Positions 1 through 10,800 of a stretch of DNA of 64,000 nucleotides are shown in pieces. The notes under the pieces were generated by a model. That model saw only the letters and a program-made list of their open reading frames with translations. It ran no database searches and had not been told where the DNA came from. Position 1 is the stretch's first letter. Every line of letters starts with the position of its first letter. This DNA is from Closterium sp. NIES-65 (lineage: Eukaryota; Streptophyta; Zygnematophyceae; Desmidiales; Closteriaceae), in the NCBI GenBank assembly GCA_948144175.1, contig CANXME010002003.1, positions 329,001 to 393,000 on the forward strand, written 5' to 3'. The translations under genes and the position numbers were made by a program.

Positions 1-345
1 CGGATCTCGGTCTTGTGAGGCCAGTGGCTGTTTTCATTGCACAGTACAGTACAGCTTCCACTAGAGCCTCTACTCTCCAGTTATTGCTCCACTCATTGGT
101 GTCACAGAACTCTGAGAACATGGTAACCACGGTTTTGAGCACGATCTCGGCCTTGGTGAGACCAGTCAGTGGCCCTTCTAGTGCACTGCACTGCACCAAG
201 TGAGGGTGTGAGCCCTTCCAATCCTACCCGACGTCTGTAGTCCCTTACACTTATCTCCAGTGTCCCTTACGCACTTGTTTTCACAGAACTCGGAGAACAT
301 GGTGACAACGGTGTTGAGAACGATCTTGGCCTTGGTGAGGTCAGT
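1..345 (-). repeat. Three truncated copies of PheRS-beta exon 9
   Basis: Downstream of the intact exon 9 (587-429) its 3' half recurs at about 345-273, 172-91 and 24-1 (cut by the window edge). Each encodes versions of [20 protein letters not shown] with base changes and continues past the exon border. They are same-strand partial duplicates spaced about 160-180 bp apart. No copy restores the 5' half of the exon. Confidence 0.85.
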
Positions 346-3300
346 CAGTGGTCCTTCTCATGCATGGTACCTTACCGCATCCCCTCCAGCTGTCCCTACA
401 GCATCTACAAGGCATGATACGCACTCACTTGTTATCGCAGAACTCGGAGAACATGGTGACAACGGTGTTGAGAACGATCTTGGCCTTGGTGAGGTCAGTG
501 GCGGTGCATTCGATGAACACGTTGCGCGTGGTCAGCTTGATGGCTGAATGTGAGCCGTTGATCACCGGCGGGAGAGACAGCACGGTTCTGAAGAGAGTGG
601 GAGAGAGACACGCGGGCGAGAGAGGGGGGGAATGGCGGCAAGGGTGGAGAGGAAAAAATGAACTGGTTTGTCAATATGAAGAATTGGTGGAGGCTGATGT
701 GAAACTGCTGCCATCGGAGTCGGATGTAGCACACCACAGCACATCGCATCATAAATCAGTTAACATTTTCCTCCAATAGGGGGTCTCGAAGGCTAGTCGA
801 AAGATAACTGAGCTGAGCGTCAGACATTGAAAGATAACTGGAGCTGGACATACGTAGTATCATACATGAAGGGCAAGTTTGCGCTATAAGGGTATACACA
901 CACCTGTTGGCATCATAGATCACTGGGAAGACAGGCGATTCGCTGATGATGTGTAGGAACTTCTTAAGCTTGTTGTGAGACTGCAACAATAACGGGGATG
1001 GAATGTGTGTGATGATGCCGTAGAAGAGAATGCAGTGCGTTGCGTTATGAGAAATGGGAGAGGGTACTGACACTTCCCAATTTTATAATATGAGGTGTTG
1101 AAAGATGGGAGGGGGGAAGCAGGGCGCCATGATGCCCTGCTTCCTGTCTTTAGCAGGAGAAACGTCAAAGGCTTGCTTTCGGACTTGCATGTGATGTCCA
1201 GGGGGGAAGGGGGTGCCCTGGCTGGGCTTGTATTACGCATGGCAGTGTACTGTGCATTCTTTCATGCATATAGTTACCTTGTAAAACTCCATGAGCTCAG
1301 CAGCATTGAACTCCTTGGTCTGATGTCAGCGGGAAAGGGGAGCGGAAAAATGGAAATGAGTACAGAAATAGAGGGGAAAAAAACAAACAAACAAACAGAA
1401 CCAAGGCAAAAGAAGCCCAGTCAGGAGATGGCAAACAAAACACAGCAGCGAGCGGAAAGAAAGTCATGCAGAGCCAGTTTCTAACTCGCCAAATCTGGGT
1501 GGTGGGGAGGTGCTAGGCTGGTCATATAGTGTCACTGAGTAGTCACGTATGGAGCAGAAGCTAGAGCGGTGGTGTGGGTGGTGAAATGGGTGGAGCAGGG
1601 TGCAGGAGGGTTCGGATGGAGGTTGGCACCTGCTTGAGTGGCACAAACTTGATCTCCGTGGGAGGTAGGGCCTGCAGTGGGATGGAAGGCAGGGAAGAAA
1701 CAAGGAAGACAGGCGGTGACACGATGAAGAAACAAGGATGAAAAACACGGAACAAAGGTGATGACGCAAGGAAAAAAGGCAATGAACCAACGAGGAGTGA
1801 AATGAGGGAACCGTGGAAAAATTTGGGGCGAAAGGAGGGGAGGGGAGGGGGGGGAGTGGGGAGGGGAGGGGGGGGAGTGGGGAGGGGAGGGGGAGAGTGA
1901 GGGATTGGCTGTGGAGAGGAGAGGGAGGCGACTTGGTGGATTGGAAGAAAGCGGGGAGAACAAGACCGAGTGGAGGAGTGAGTGATGAACACAGGGTACC
2001 TACTACCACAAGTGTGCCTGAACTATAACCCACACCCGCCTCGCCTAGCCCATATCTGCCCCAACCCACCCACCTCATAAGTGAAGGGTGGTGTAAGTGT
2101 GTCGAGGTCGTGTGTCCCAATCGCCACAAGCGTGCGGCGACTCTAGGCCATACCTGCCTGGCCTATTCCATAGCATACCTGCCTGGCCTATTCCATAGCA
2201 TACCTGCCTGGCCTATTCCATAGCATACCTGCCTGGCCTATTCCATAGCATACCTGCCTGGCCTATTCCATAGCATACCTGCCAGCCTTAATCCATATCT
2301 GCCCCAATCCACCCACCTCATACGTGAAGGGTGGTGTGAGCGTGTCTAGGTCATGTGTCCCGATCGCCACAAGCGTGCGGCGACTGTTGCGAGGAGGGGA
2401 GAGGGGAGGACGCGGGTGGGGGGTGGGAGGATAAAAATGGATTGGTGGGTTTGGGGTTGGGTTGAAATGGACAGGTACGCGTGCGTTGGGTATGGGGTGA
2501 GCATTGGGTGGGTATGGTGGGGTGTGTGGAGGATGGGGGAAGGAAAGCGCAGCAGCACGGAATCTCACCGGCACAGGTTCTGGTGCAGCCTGTCTTGCAG
2601 GTCGATGAAGCTGTTGTAGCGGTGCTGGTGAAACGTGAGAGCAACAACACTGGCAGACAAATGTTACTCGCAGCGTAAGGCATCTCACCGGCACAGGTTC
2701 TGGTGCAGCCTGTCTTGCAGGTCGATGAAGCTGTTGTAGCGGTGCTGGTCGAACGTGATATTGCGCAGCACTGCCCCAACCACGAAGGGGCGGATCAGGG
2801 CCGTCTGTGTGGTTCGCAGAAGGTTGGGGGACGGGTGGGGACAAGGAGTGGTGTAGGGAAATGGGAGAGGAGAAGGGTAAGCTGCTGGTTGAATGTGACA
2901 CTGCGCAGCACTGGCCCCACCACAAAAGGGCGGATCAGGGCCGTCTGTGTGGGCTCACAGGGTGGGCAAGGGGGCAGGGTGGGAATGGCGCAGGGGGAAG
3001 AGGAGACGAGAGAGATGGCACGCAGCAAGCATGAAACCGTTGCAGCGGTGCTGAGAAACAGGATCCATGCCGAGGGAGGGAGATGCGCAGCGAGCGGGCC
3101 AGACCATCCAGGCCAGGCACAGCAGGTCGTAGCAGTGCTGGCTGAGAGAGGGCTCTATTGGTACGACTTTTGAGAATTCTCAGCAGTGCTGGCTGAGAGA
3201 GGGCTCTATTGGTACGACTTTTGAGAATTCTCAGCAGTGCTGGCTGAGAGAGGGCTCTATTGGTACGACTTTTGAGAATTCTCAGCAGTGCTGGCTGAGA

Positions 3301-5363
3301 GAGGGCTCTACAGAGGCCTACTCAACTCTAGCACCCAGCTCCCTGCTCACCTCAGGCGTGACAGTCATGCGGATGGGGCTGGCAGCAGCAGCGAGCTTGA
3401 ACTGGGGCACAGGGTCCATTTCCAGGAAGATGCGCAGCGAGCGGGCCAGCCCCTCCAGGCACAGCAGGTCGTAGCGGTTGGCAGGCACCTCGATCTTGTA
3501 GATCACCTCCTCGTCCTCCGCTGGACCCTCGTCCGTTAGGTGCTTCTCCTTGCGGATAATAGCCTTCTCTGTGGTCTGAAGGCCGGCAGGGGAGGGGGTT
3601 TGGGAAGCAGCGGTTGGCAGGCACCTCGATCTTGTAGATCACCTCCTCGTCCTCTGAAGGTGATTCATCCGCCAGGTGTTTCTCCTTGCGAATGATCGCC
3701 TTCTCTGTGGTCTGTGGAAAGGAGGGGGAGAACACGGGGGCAGGAGAATAAGAGATGGCAGGCTGCGGCCCCTGGAGGCAGGCACAGCAGGTCGTAGTGG
3801 TTGGCAGGCACATCGATATTGTAAATCACCTCCTCGTCCTCCGAGGGACCCTCGTCCGTTAAATGCTTCTCCTTGCGGATTATTGCCTTCCCTGTTGTCT
3901 GGACGAGAGAATGGGAGGGTATGAGAGTAAGAGACGTACAGCAGCCCCTCCCAGCAGAGCAGGTCGTAGCGGTTAGCAGGCACCTTGATGGTTATCCTTT
4001 CGAGTTTCAAGTTACCATCACGTCATCACGCGCTGACTGAGTCACCGAGCTCTCTCTACAGTCACATCACACTCAGCACGTCATCAAGCTCCGTATCATC
4101 ATTAAACAAACTGGCTGGATACATCTCCCACCTCTCCTTACAGTCACATTCACCACATCATCAAGCTCAATGCCGAACACGAAGCAGAGCTCTCTTTACA
4201 GTCACATCACAGCACATCACAGCATCACACTCACCACATCATCAAGCTCGATGCCGAACTCGAAACAGAGCTCATCAAATTCCTCCTCCGCTGAACGATC
4301 ATACGGACAGACAGACAGACACACGGGAATGAGAGGGGGAGAGCAGGGATCAGGCAATGTGGGGAATGTGGGGAATGTGGGGAATGTGGGGAATGTGGGA
4401 AGAGAAAGCTCGATGCCGAACTCGAAGCAGAGCTCATCGAATTCCTCCTCCGCTGAACGATCATACCAACGGACGCACAGATGTAGCGGAGAGGAGAGAT
4501 CAGGCAATGCGAGGAAGGGAAAGGAATGTGACGAAGAGCGGAGGCGAGGAGTGTCAGACGAATCAGCAACCACCCGAAACGGAATTCATAACCAACTGAC
4601 AGAATCAACAACCACCTGACAGGATCAGTAACGACCTGACAGGATCAGTAACGACCTGACAGGATCAGTAACGACCTGACAGGATCAGTAACCGCCTGAC
4701 AGGATCAGTAACCGCCTGACAGGATCAGTAACCACCTGACAGGATCAGCAACCGCCTGACAGGATCAGTAACCGCCTGACAGGATCAGTAACCGCCTGAC
4801 AGAATCAGAGCCAATGACGCACTAAAAAATACTAGCACTGCACCAAATCCAGCGAACGAAATCTATCTGCTACACAGAATTCAGTGAACGAAGTCTGTCT
4901 GCTGGAAAACGAACGGCGAAAGCTGATGGAGGAGGGAAGCTTCGTGACAAACGAGGGAAACTGCGCACTAGCTCCATAACTTCATCGTACAGAAACTCAC
5001 GGAGGGAAAGTGATGCTGTTGAAACGAAAATCCTGGAGGGGGAGGTGTCCGTACTCCCGATGTAGGGTTCTTCGCTAACTTGACACGATTCCGAACCATG
5101 ACTCGCGAAGGTTTACGACTTTCTAAACACGCGATATTTTCCCCCTGAAGCACACTTCATCAGGTTCAAAACACCAAAACCAGAGACCGTGTGACGACGC
5201 ACACTAAATATCGACTCACACGAGATTACGTGATCCACACTAATACGTAACTACTAGGGCGCCGTAAAAGGTTAGTCACCTCACATTGGTAGTTTGACGA
5301 CTCACTGTAAGTTTTGCCGAGCGCGGCGAAGAGCCGATCGCGACCCACGCTAACGGTCGGCAT
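1..5363 (-). CDS. Cytosolic phenylalanyl-tRNA synthetase beta subunit, 5' part of the gene (runs off left edge)
   Basis: The product charges tRNA-Phe as the beta chain of the cytosolic alpha2beta2 enzyme. I join nine exons on the minus strand: 5363-5306, 4290-4235, 3575-3351, 2804-2689, 2383-2317, 1671-1630, 1319-1278, 980-904 and 587-429. All have GT-AG borders and phases that fit, giving about 281 of the usual roughly 590 residues. Recognisable family blocks in order are [19 protein letters not shown] (start), [118 protein letters not shown] and [13 protein letters not shown]. The ATG at 5363 is chosen because it begins the conserved N-terminus. The B3/4, B5 and catalytic-like core domains lie beyond the edge. 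Introns hold partial copies of several exons and short tandem repeats. Identification is from recalled family sequence; the exon set is my own join. Confidence 0.93.
2074..2140 (-). repeat. Second copy of PheRS-beta exon 5
   Basis: This block repeats exon 5 (2383-2317), encoding [20 protein letters not shown], with its own GTGGGT donor and a CTAGAG acceptor-side sequence. It differs from exon 5 at a few bases. It is either an intronic relic or a mutually exclusive alternative exon of the same length and phase. Confidence 0.85.
2150..2284. repeat. 25-bp tandem repeat, about 5.3 units
   Basis: The unit CCTGCCTGGCCTATTCCATA plus five bases is repeated almost perfectly between the two copies of exon 5. 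It lies in an intron of the PheRS-beta gene. Confidence 0.95.
2569..2634 (-). repeat. 3' half copy of PheRS-beta exon 4
   Basis: It repeats the last part of exon 4 (2804-2689), encoding [18 protein letters not shown], and keeps the phase-2 GTGAGA splice donor. It breaks off upstream within the FDQ codons. The copy lies 120 bp downstream of the intact exon in transcript order. Confidence 0.88.
2885..2944 (-). repeat. 5' half copy of PheRS-beta exon 4
   Basis: It encodes [17 protein letters not shown], diverged from [15 protein letters not shown] in the intact exon at 2804-2689, and follows a CACACAG acceptor context. It stops mid-exon. Together with 2569-2634, exon 4 is flanked on both sides by half copies of itself. 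Confidence 0.85.
3083..3133 (-). repeat. Fragment copy of PheRS-beta exon 3
   Basis: A short block matches the [16 protein letters not shown] part of exon 3, with a frame-breaking change in the middle. It abuts the 51-bp tandem array that follows. Confidence 0.75.
3135..3311. repeat. 51-bp tandem repeat, about 3.4 units
   Basis: Units start at 3135, 3186, 3237 and 3288 and begin GTGCTGGCTGAGAGAGGGCT. The first three are essentially identical. They lie in the intron between exons 3 and 4 of the PheRS-beta gene. Confidence 0.95.
3611..3711 (-). repeat. Copy of the 5' part of PheRS-beta exon 3 (copy b)
   Basis: It has a CCACAG acceptor and encodes [20 protein letters not shown] and on to YKIEVPANR, then departs from homology. 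The intact exon 3 (3575-3351) reads LTDEGPAE at the variable place, so the copies have diverged in coding sequence. Confidence 0.88.
3778..3898 (-). repeat. Copy of the 5' part of PheRS-beta exon 3 (copy c)
   Basis: It has a TCCAG acceptor and encodes [20 protein letters not shown] followed by [17 protein letters not shown]. Conserved residues are changed (K to N, E to D, R to H), so it is probably not under the constraint of the intact exon. Confidence 0.88.
3942..3989 (-). repeat. Internal fragment of PheRS-beta exon 3 (copy d)
   Basis: It encodes [16 protein letters not shown] with no splice sites at either end. It is the most upstream of the exon 3 copies. Confidence 0.8.
4146..4190 (-). 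repeat. Partial copy of PheRS-beta exon 2
   Basis: The block matches the [11 protein letters not shown] end of exon 2 (4290-4235), including the GTGA donor, with a few substitutions. The 5' half of the exon is missing. A shorter trace lies near 4075-4095. Confidence 0.7.
4357..4399. repeat. 10-bp microsatellite, about 4 units
   Basis: GGGGAATGTG is repeated in tandem at the broken end of the exon 2 copy (4452-4406), in intron 1 of the PheRS-beta gene. Confidence 0.9.
4406..4452 (-). repeat. Upstream copy of PheRS-beta exon 2, 3' end lost
   Basis: It has the same GTTCAG acceptor and encodes [14 protein letters not shown], then ends before the donor. The intact exon is 4290-4235. Using this acceptor would not reach a conserved donor. 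Confidence 0.85.
4605..4805. repeat. 20-bp minisatellite, about 10 units
   Basis: CTGACAGGATCAGTAACGAC and one- or two-base variants repeat head to tail inside intron 1 of the PheRS-beta gene. There are no unique spacers between units. Confidence 0.95.
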
Positions 5364-6043
5364 TCTCTCAGTGGAATAAGGCAGGTAAGATCAGAGCGGA
5401 ATTCCGAGGCTCTTCAAACGGACACAAGACGCTGCGTAGAAGCAAAAGAGGGGATTAGCTTTTGGCGGGCGGCGACGGATGCGGCGCGCCGCAGAAACCA
5501 CCGCAACTTCAGGAGGTGATGTGGTGGAGATCAAAAGCCTCGCTTAGGAGGCGGAAGTAAGTGCTGATCAGAAAGGCTTAGGGTAATATCAAGGCGCGAG
5601 ACAATATCGAGGTGCAGGTCTCGTTGAAGGACATTATTTATGTATTCGAGCGAAAAAAATACCAACACAATTCACTTCATCATAGGTACCAAACTGTAAA
5701 ATTCCGGAAATAAGATTTCTGAAAATACAGTGCTAAATATACTAGCATATTAACATAACTCACTCTATACGTGCAGAAATCTGCACAGAATTAAAACTAG
5801 TAGCGCATGTAATACACCTATCAATACTGCACCGCACCTCTCAAATCTTGGAGCAATTTGCCCGTGCCAAAGGCACGGACAGTTTGCAGGCTTTTTCATC
5901 CAACCCTACTGCAACCATATTCCATCCACCCTATTTTACCTCGTTAAAACCTTGCGCATTCGAGTGCACCGAGTTGCACTCTAGCGTCCGCTTTTCCCTC
6001 CATGCAGTGCTTGCTAAACCCAATTCCTCTTATCGCTGCATCA
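5364..6043. other. Intergenic spacer between the F-box gene and the PheRS-beta gene
   Basis: Both flanking genes are on the minus strand, so this 680-bp stretch should hold the 3' end of the F-box transcript and the promoter of the PheRS-beta gene. The middle part (5640-5850) is AT-rich. I see no further gene and no promoter motif I would defend. Confidence 0.6.
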
Positions 6044-7787
6044 TTATCTCTGCATCCCATTCATCCCCTCCCCAAACCCTTGCACCTGCTCTTCTGTATC
6101 TCCTACACCATGCTCCCAGTTACCCATTTGCGCCCCACCACCAGCACCATCACCAGCAGCACCACCAGCCATAACAGTAGCCCACTCTCTTTCCCTGATC
6201 CCAAGGGCCACCAATTGCCCAGCCGCCCCTGCTGCTTCTGGTAACCCCCTAGCAGCCCCACCCGCCTCTGTTTCCCTCAACCCCTCTGCTCCAACCACAC
6301 TCTCTGTCCTTCTCTCACCTCCTGCTCCCTGCTCTGTGCCTGACCCTCTGCCTACCCCGCCTACCCCCAAACCTGCCCCCAAACCTGCCTCCGAACCTGC
6401 AGCCAAACCTGCTGCACAACCTCCTTCAATCACTCTTTCCCTTCCCACACCCCCAGTTTCCCCCCCACCACCCCCCCCACCGCTGCTGCTGCTGCTACCA
6501 CCCTCACCACTGCCACCACTGCCACCAGTGCCGCTAGCGCTGCCAGTGAGTCGGGGTGGGGCTTCAGCAGGGCGAGCAGGCACAGGCGAGGGGGAAGACC
6601 GCAGCGGGAGGTGCAGCGGGGGCGTGAGAGGGCGAGCCCTATAACCTCTCCCCGCCCCGGACTCCCTCCCTGCTTCCCCACCACTCCCTCCACTCCCTCC
6701 CGCTCCATCACACCCCACAGAAGCACTGCTTCTAAAAAACGATCCCATGGGCGACCTCAAAGGGGACCTGCTGCTGTGGTTGGCGCCGGTGGTGCTGCTG
6801 CTGGTGCTGGTGGTGCTTGGCCCAGCAACATCAGCCCCCGCAGTCAAAGACGAGCCTCTCAAGGGTGATCGCCTAGGAGACCCCAAAGGGGATCTTAAAG
6901 GGGACCTGCTGCTGCTGATGCTGCTGGAACGATGCGCACGTGCAGGACCCGCGGTCACACTGCCAGCAGGATTGGAACCACCAGCAGCTGCAGCTGAAAC
7001 GCTACCAGAGGGAGTGACGTACGTCCAACCACTGTTGGCTCTGCTTGGGCCAGCATTGCTGCTGCTCCCACCCCCACCGCCTCGACCAAACCCCCCACCA
7101 CCACCACCCGCAACAGCAGCAGCGGCAGCTGCAGCAGCAGCAGTGCGAGCACTGGTGCTACTAGTAAAAGCAGCACCGGTGATGTTGTTGTTGTGAGTCC
7201 TGCTTGACCCAATATTATAGGGGTTATTGCGATTGTTACCCACCGCGCCTGGACTTCCCGAACCTGCCAGCTCAGCAAGATCCGAGGCCTCCATACCCGT
7301 ACGTACAGCCGTTCCCGGACCTCCAGCTCCTGTACCCGAACCTCCTTCTGTTCCCCAACCTCCACAAGGTGAGGAAGGGGAGGGCTGCCACAAAAACCTC
7401 CTCAGCGTGCCTGTGACGAATGAGGCGAACCTTTGCGCCCCTCTTGGCCCTGCTCCTGCTCCACCTCTTCCTGCTGCCGCAGCCGCTGCTAAACACGCGC
7501 CAGCATCACCAGCACCAGCACCAGCGGCAGCGGCAGTACCAGCACCACGCCTGGCATCTCCTGCTGACGCCAATCTAAGCAGACCACCAGCCCGCAAGGG
7601 AGAAACATTCCTCACACCACCACCACCAATACCACCAATGCCATCACCATCACCACCACCGCCCTCCCCATTACCAGCGACACCAAGGGCAGAAGCACCG
7701 TTCCCCCCAGCTCCTCCCCCCATCCCTCTCCCTTGCACACGGTTCTGGGTCTGATGGTGATGGTGGTGATGATCATGCTGATGATCG

Positions 7788-7834
<47 letters not shown>

Positions 7835-10800
7835 ATCCAAACCCCTTCCTTCTCCTCCTGCTGCCCCTGCTCCCCCCCAACCTCCCCCACCCATTCCCAA
7901 CAGCCCTATTCTCTCTCCAAGATTCCGAAGCTGAAATCCCTCACCCAGCAACCCACCCAAACCACCCCCACCCGCACCACCCCCAACCCCCCCATCTGCA
8001 CCATCACCATCACCACCAGCACCGCCAGCACCACCACCAACAACAACAGCCCCTCCCTCTCCCCTTCCTCCACCCTCTCTCCTCCCCCCACCGCCCTCCC
8101 TCCCTTCCCCTCTCTCCCCCCCTCTCCCCACCCCGCCCCGACTCCTCTCCTGCGTAATCACCAACGTCGGCCTCTGCTCCTGCAGAACACTCAGCGAATG
8201 CGCCGAAACAGCCGGACACCGCCTCACCTTCAGCCGCTGCAGGCTCGGGCACCCATTCGCGAGCGCGTAAATCCCGAGGTCAGTAACCTTGTTACAGGCT
8301 TTCACGCAGAGGCGGCGGAGGTTGGAGCAGGAGTAGGCAAGGGTGGCGAGCTCTGGGTCTCCCATGTTGTGGCCTGAGCAGAGCGTGAGGCGCTCTAAGG
8401 AAGGGCAGTTGGAGGCGAGCAGTTGGAGAGAAGAGACGGTGCAGGCATGGGACACCAGCAGCAGCTCCTGTTAGCGGGGAAGGGAATGGGGGGAGGGGTT
8501 GGAAGGTTGGGGAAAATAAGGGACTTAAGAAGAGAGTGAGGCGCTCGAGAGACGGGCAGTTGGAGGCGAGGAGCTGCAGGGAGGAGACGGTGCAGGCATG
8601 GGACACCAGCAGCAGCTCCTGAAGATAGGAGAGACGGCAGACAGGGAGAAAAGAGGGAAGGAGGGGGGTGGGGGGGGGAAGGTAAGACAAGGGGAGTGGA
8701 AAAACTCGGGGAAATGAGCCTCGTCGCTGAAAGCGTGTCCATTTCACGATTGTAGTTTCGGAGCCCATGGTGTTCACGGGCTGGAGCTCATAAGTTGGTG
8801 CTCATAAGCACCACCCCACCTCACTGACCCACCTGCAGCTGCCGGCAGTGCCTGGCAATCGCTGACAGCCCTGGGTCGCCCAGATGCCCCGGCGCCCACC
8901 CCTCCACGTGCAGCCTCTTCAGCCCTTCTACCTCACACCTTCATTCTTGCCCCAGTTGCTACAGTCGACACACTGACCCACCCACCTGTAACTGCCGGCA
9001 GTGCCTGGCGATCGCTGACAGCCCCGGGTCTCCCAGATGCCCCGGCGCCCACCCCTCCACGTGCAGCCTCTTCAGCCCGCTACAGCCGGCTGCTACAGCC
9101 GCCATGCCGGCATCGGTGCACTCGGGTGTGCGCACCACCACCAGCGCCTCTAGCTTGGGGCACTTGCCGATGCACTGAAGTCCCTTGTCCGTTATCTGCA
9201 CCCTCTCCACGTAAATCTGGGTTGAGGGGGGTGGGGGGTCGGGGGGTGAAGATGGGGGGAAGGGGGGTTGAAGAAGTGGGGGAGAGAGGGGTTGAAGAAG
9301 GCGGATTGTGGGGGTGAGGGGGAAGCTTGAAGGGACAGGGGTGAAGATCGCTACAGCCTGCTGCTACAGCCGCCATGCTGGCATCAGTGCACTCCGGTGT
9401 GCGCACCACCACCAGCGCCTCTAGCTTGGGGCATTTCCCGATGCACTGAAGTCCCTTGTCCGTTATCTGCACCCTCTATATCTGTGGGGGGGCAGGGAAG
9501 GGGACAGGCAGGCAAGAGTTGCTACAGCCGGCTGCTACAGCCGCCATGCCGGCATCGGTGCACTCGTTGGTGTGCACCATCACCAACGCCTCCAGCTTGG
9601 GACACTTGCCGACGCACTGCGATCCCCTTCACCTGGTCCCAGTGCACCTTACACCTGATACTACCAGATTCACCTGAGAGAGCTCTGGGGTCGCCTTTAA
9701 ACACCTGACACCACCCTGAAGATACACCTGACTCTCACCTGAGACAGCTCCGGAGTGAGCTTCTCCCTGAGAGAGCTGCCGAGCACCTGGTCCCAGTGCC
9801 CCGCATTCCGTGCCAAAATTAGGGTTTCTAGCCTCGACGTGGCCTGCAGCAGCAGAAACAATGTGACAGAAGGTAGGAAAGGAGAGTCGGAGAGGAGTGA
9901 GATACCCAGCAAAAGCACTTGATCCCAGTGCCCTGTGTTGCGCGCCAGGACGAGGGTTCCTGGACTACTTAAAGACCACGAGAAGGGGAACACGCTCACC
10001 TGCAGCAGCGGAGGGGAGGGCGGGCAGGGGAAGGGCGGGAAGGAAACACGCTTACCTGCAGCAGCGGCACCCAGATGTGCGACTGGCGTTGGTCCTTAAG
10101 GCAGAGGCGCTTCAGAGAGAGGTTGGCCGGAGGAGAGTTGGGAAGGGGTCAAGGTGGAGAGTGGGAAGACGGGAGGAAAAGGTGGGAGAGGAAGGGGGAG
10201 GAGGAGGGAAATTCACGCTCACCTGCAGCAGCGGCACCCAGATGTGTGACTGGAGTTGGTCCTTGAGGCAGAGGCGCTTCAGAGAGAGGTTGGCCGGAGG
10301 AGAGTTGGGAAGGGGTCAAGGTGGAGAGTGGGAAGACGGGAGGAAAAGGTGGGAGAGGAAGGGGGAGGAGGAGGGAAATTCACGCTCACCTGCAGCAGCG
10401 GCACCCAGATGTGTGACTGGCGTTGGTCCTTGAGGCAGAGGCGCTTCAGAGAGAGGTTGGCCGGAGGAGAGTTGGGAAGGGGTCAAGGTGGAGAGTGGGA
10501 AGACGGGAGGAAAAGGTGGGAGAGGAAGGGGGAGGAGGAGGGAAATTCACGCTCACCTGCAGCAGCAGCGGCACCCAGATGTGTGACTGGAGTTGGTCCT
10601 TGAGGCAGAGGCGCTTCAGAGAGAGGTTGGCCGGAGGAGAGTTGGGAAGGGGTCAAGGTGGAGAGTGGGAAGACGGGAGGAAAAGGTGGGAGAGGAAGGG
10701 GGAGGAGGAGGGAAATTTACGCTCACCTGCAGCAGCGGCACCCAGATGTGTGACTGGCGTTGGTCCTTGAGGCAGAGGCGCTTCAGAGAGAGGTTGGCCG

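Noticed and set aside
1464-2129. 221-codon minus-strand frame
   Set aside because: It runs through an intron and exon 6 of the PheRS-beta gene in mixed frames; only 1671-1630 matches the family.
4605-4805. Regular 20-bp repeats resembling a CRISPR array
   Set aside because: The repeats are head to tail with no unique spacers, and the region is an intron of a eukaryotic gene.
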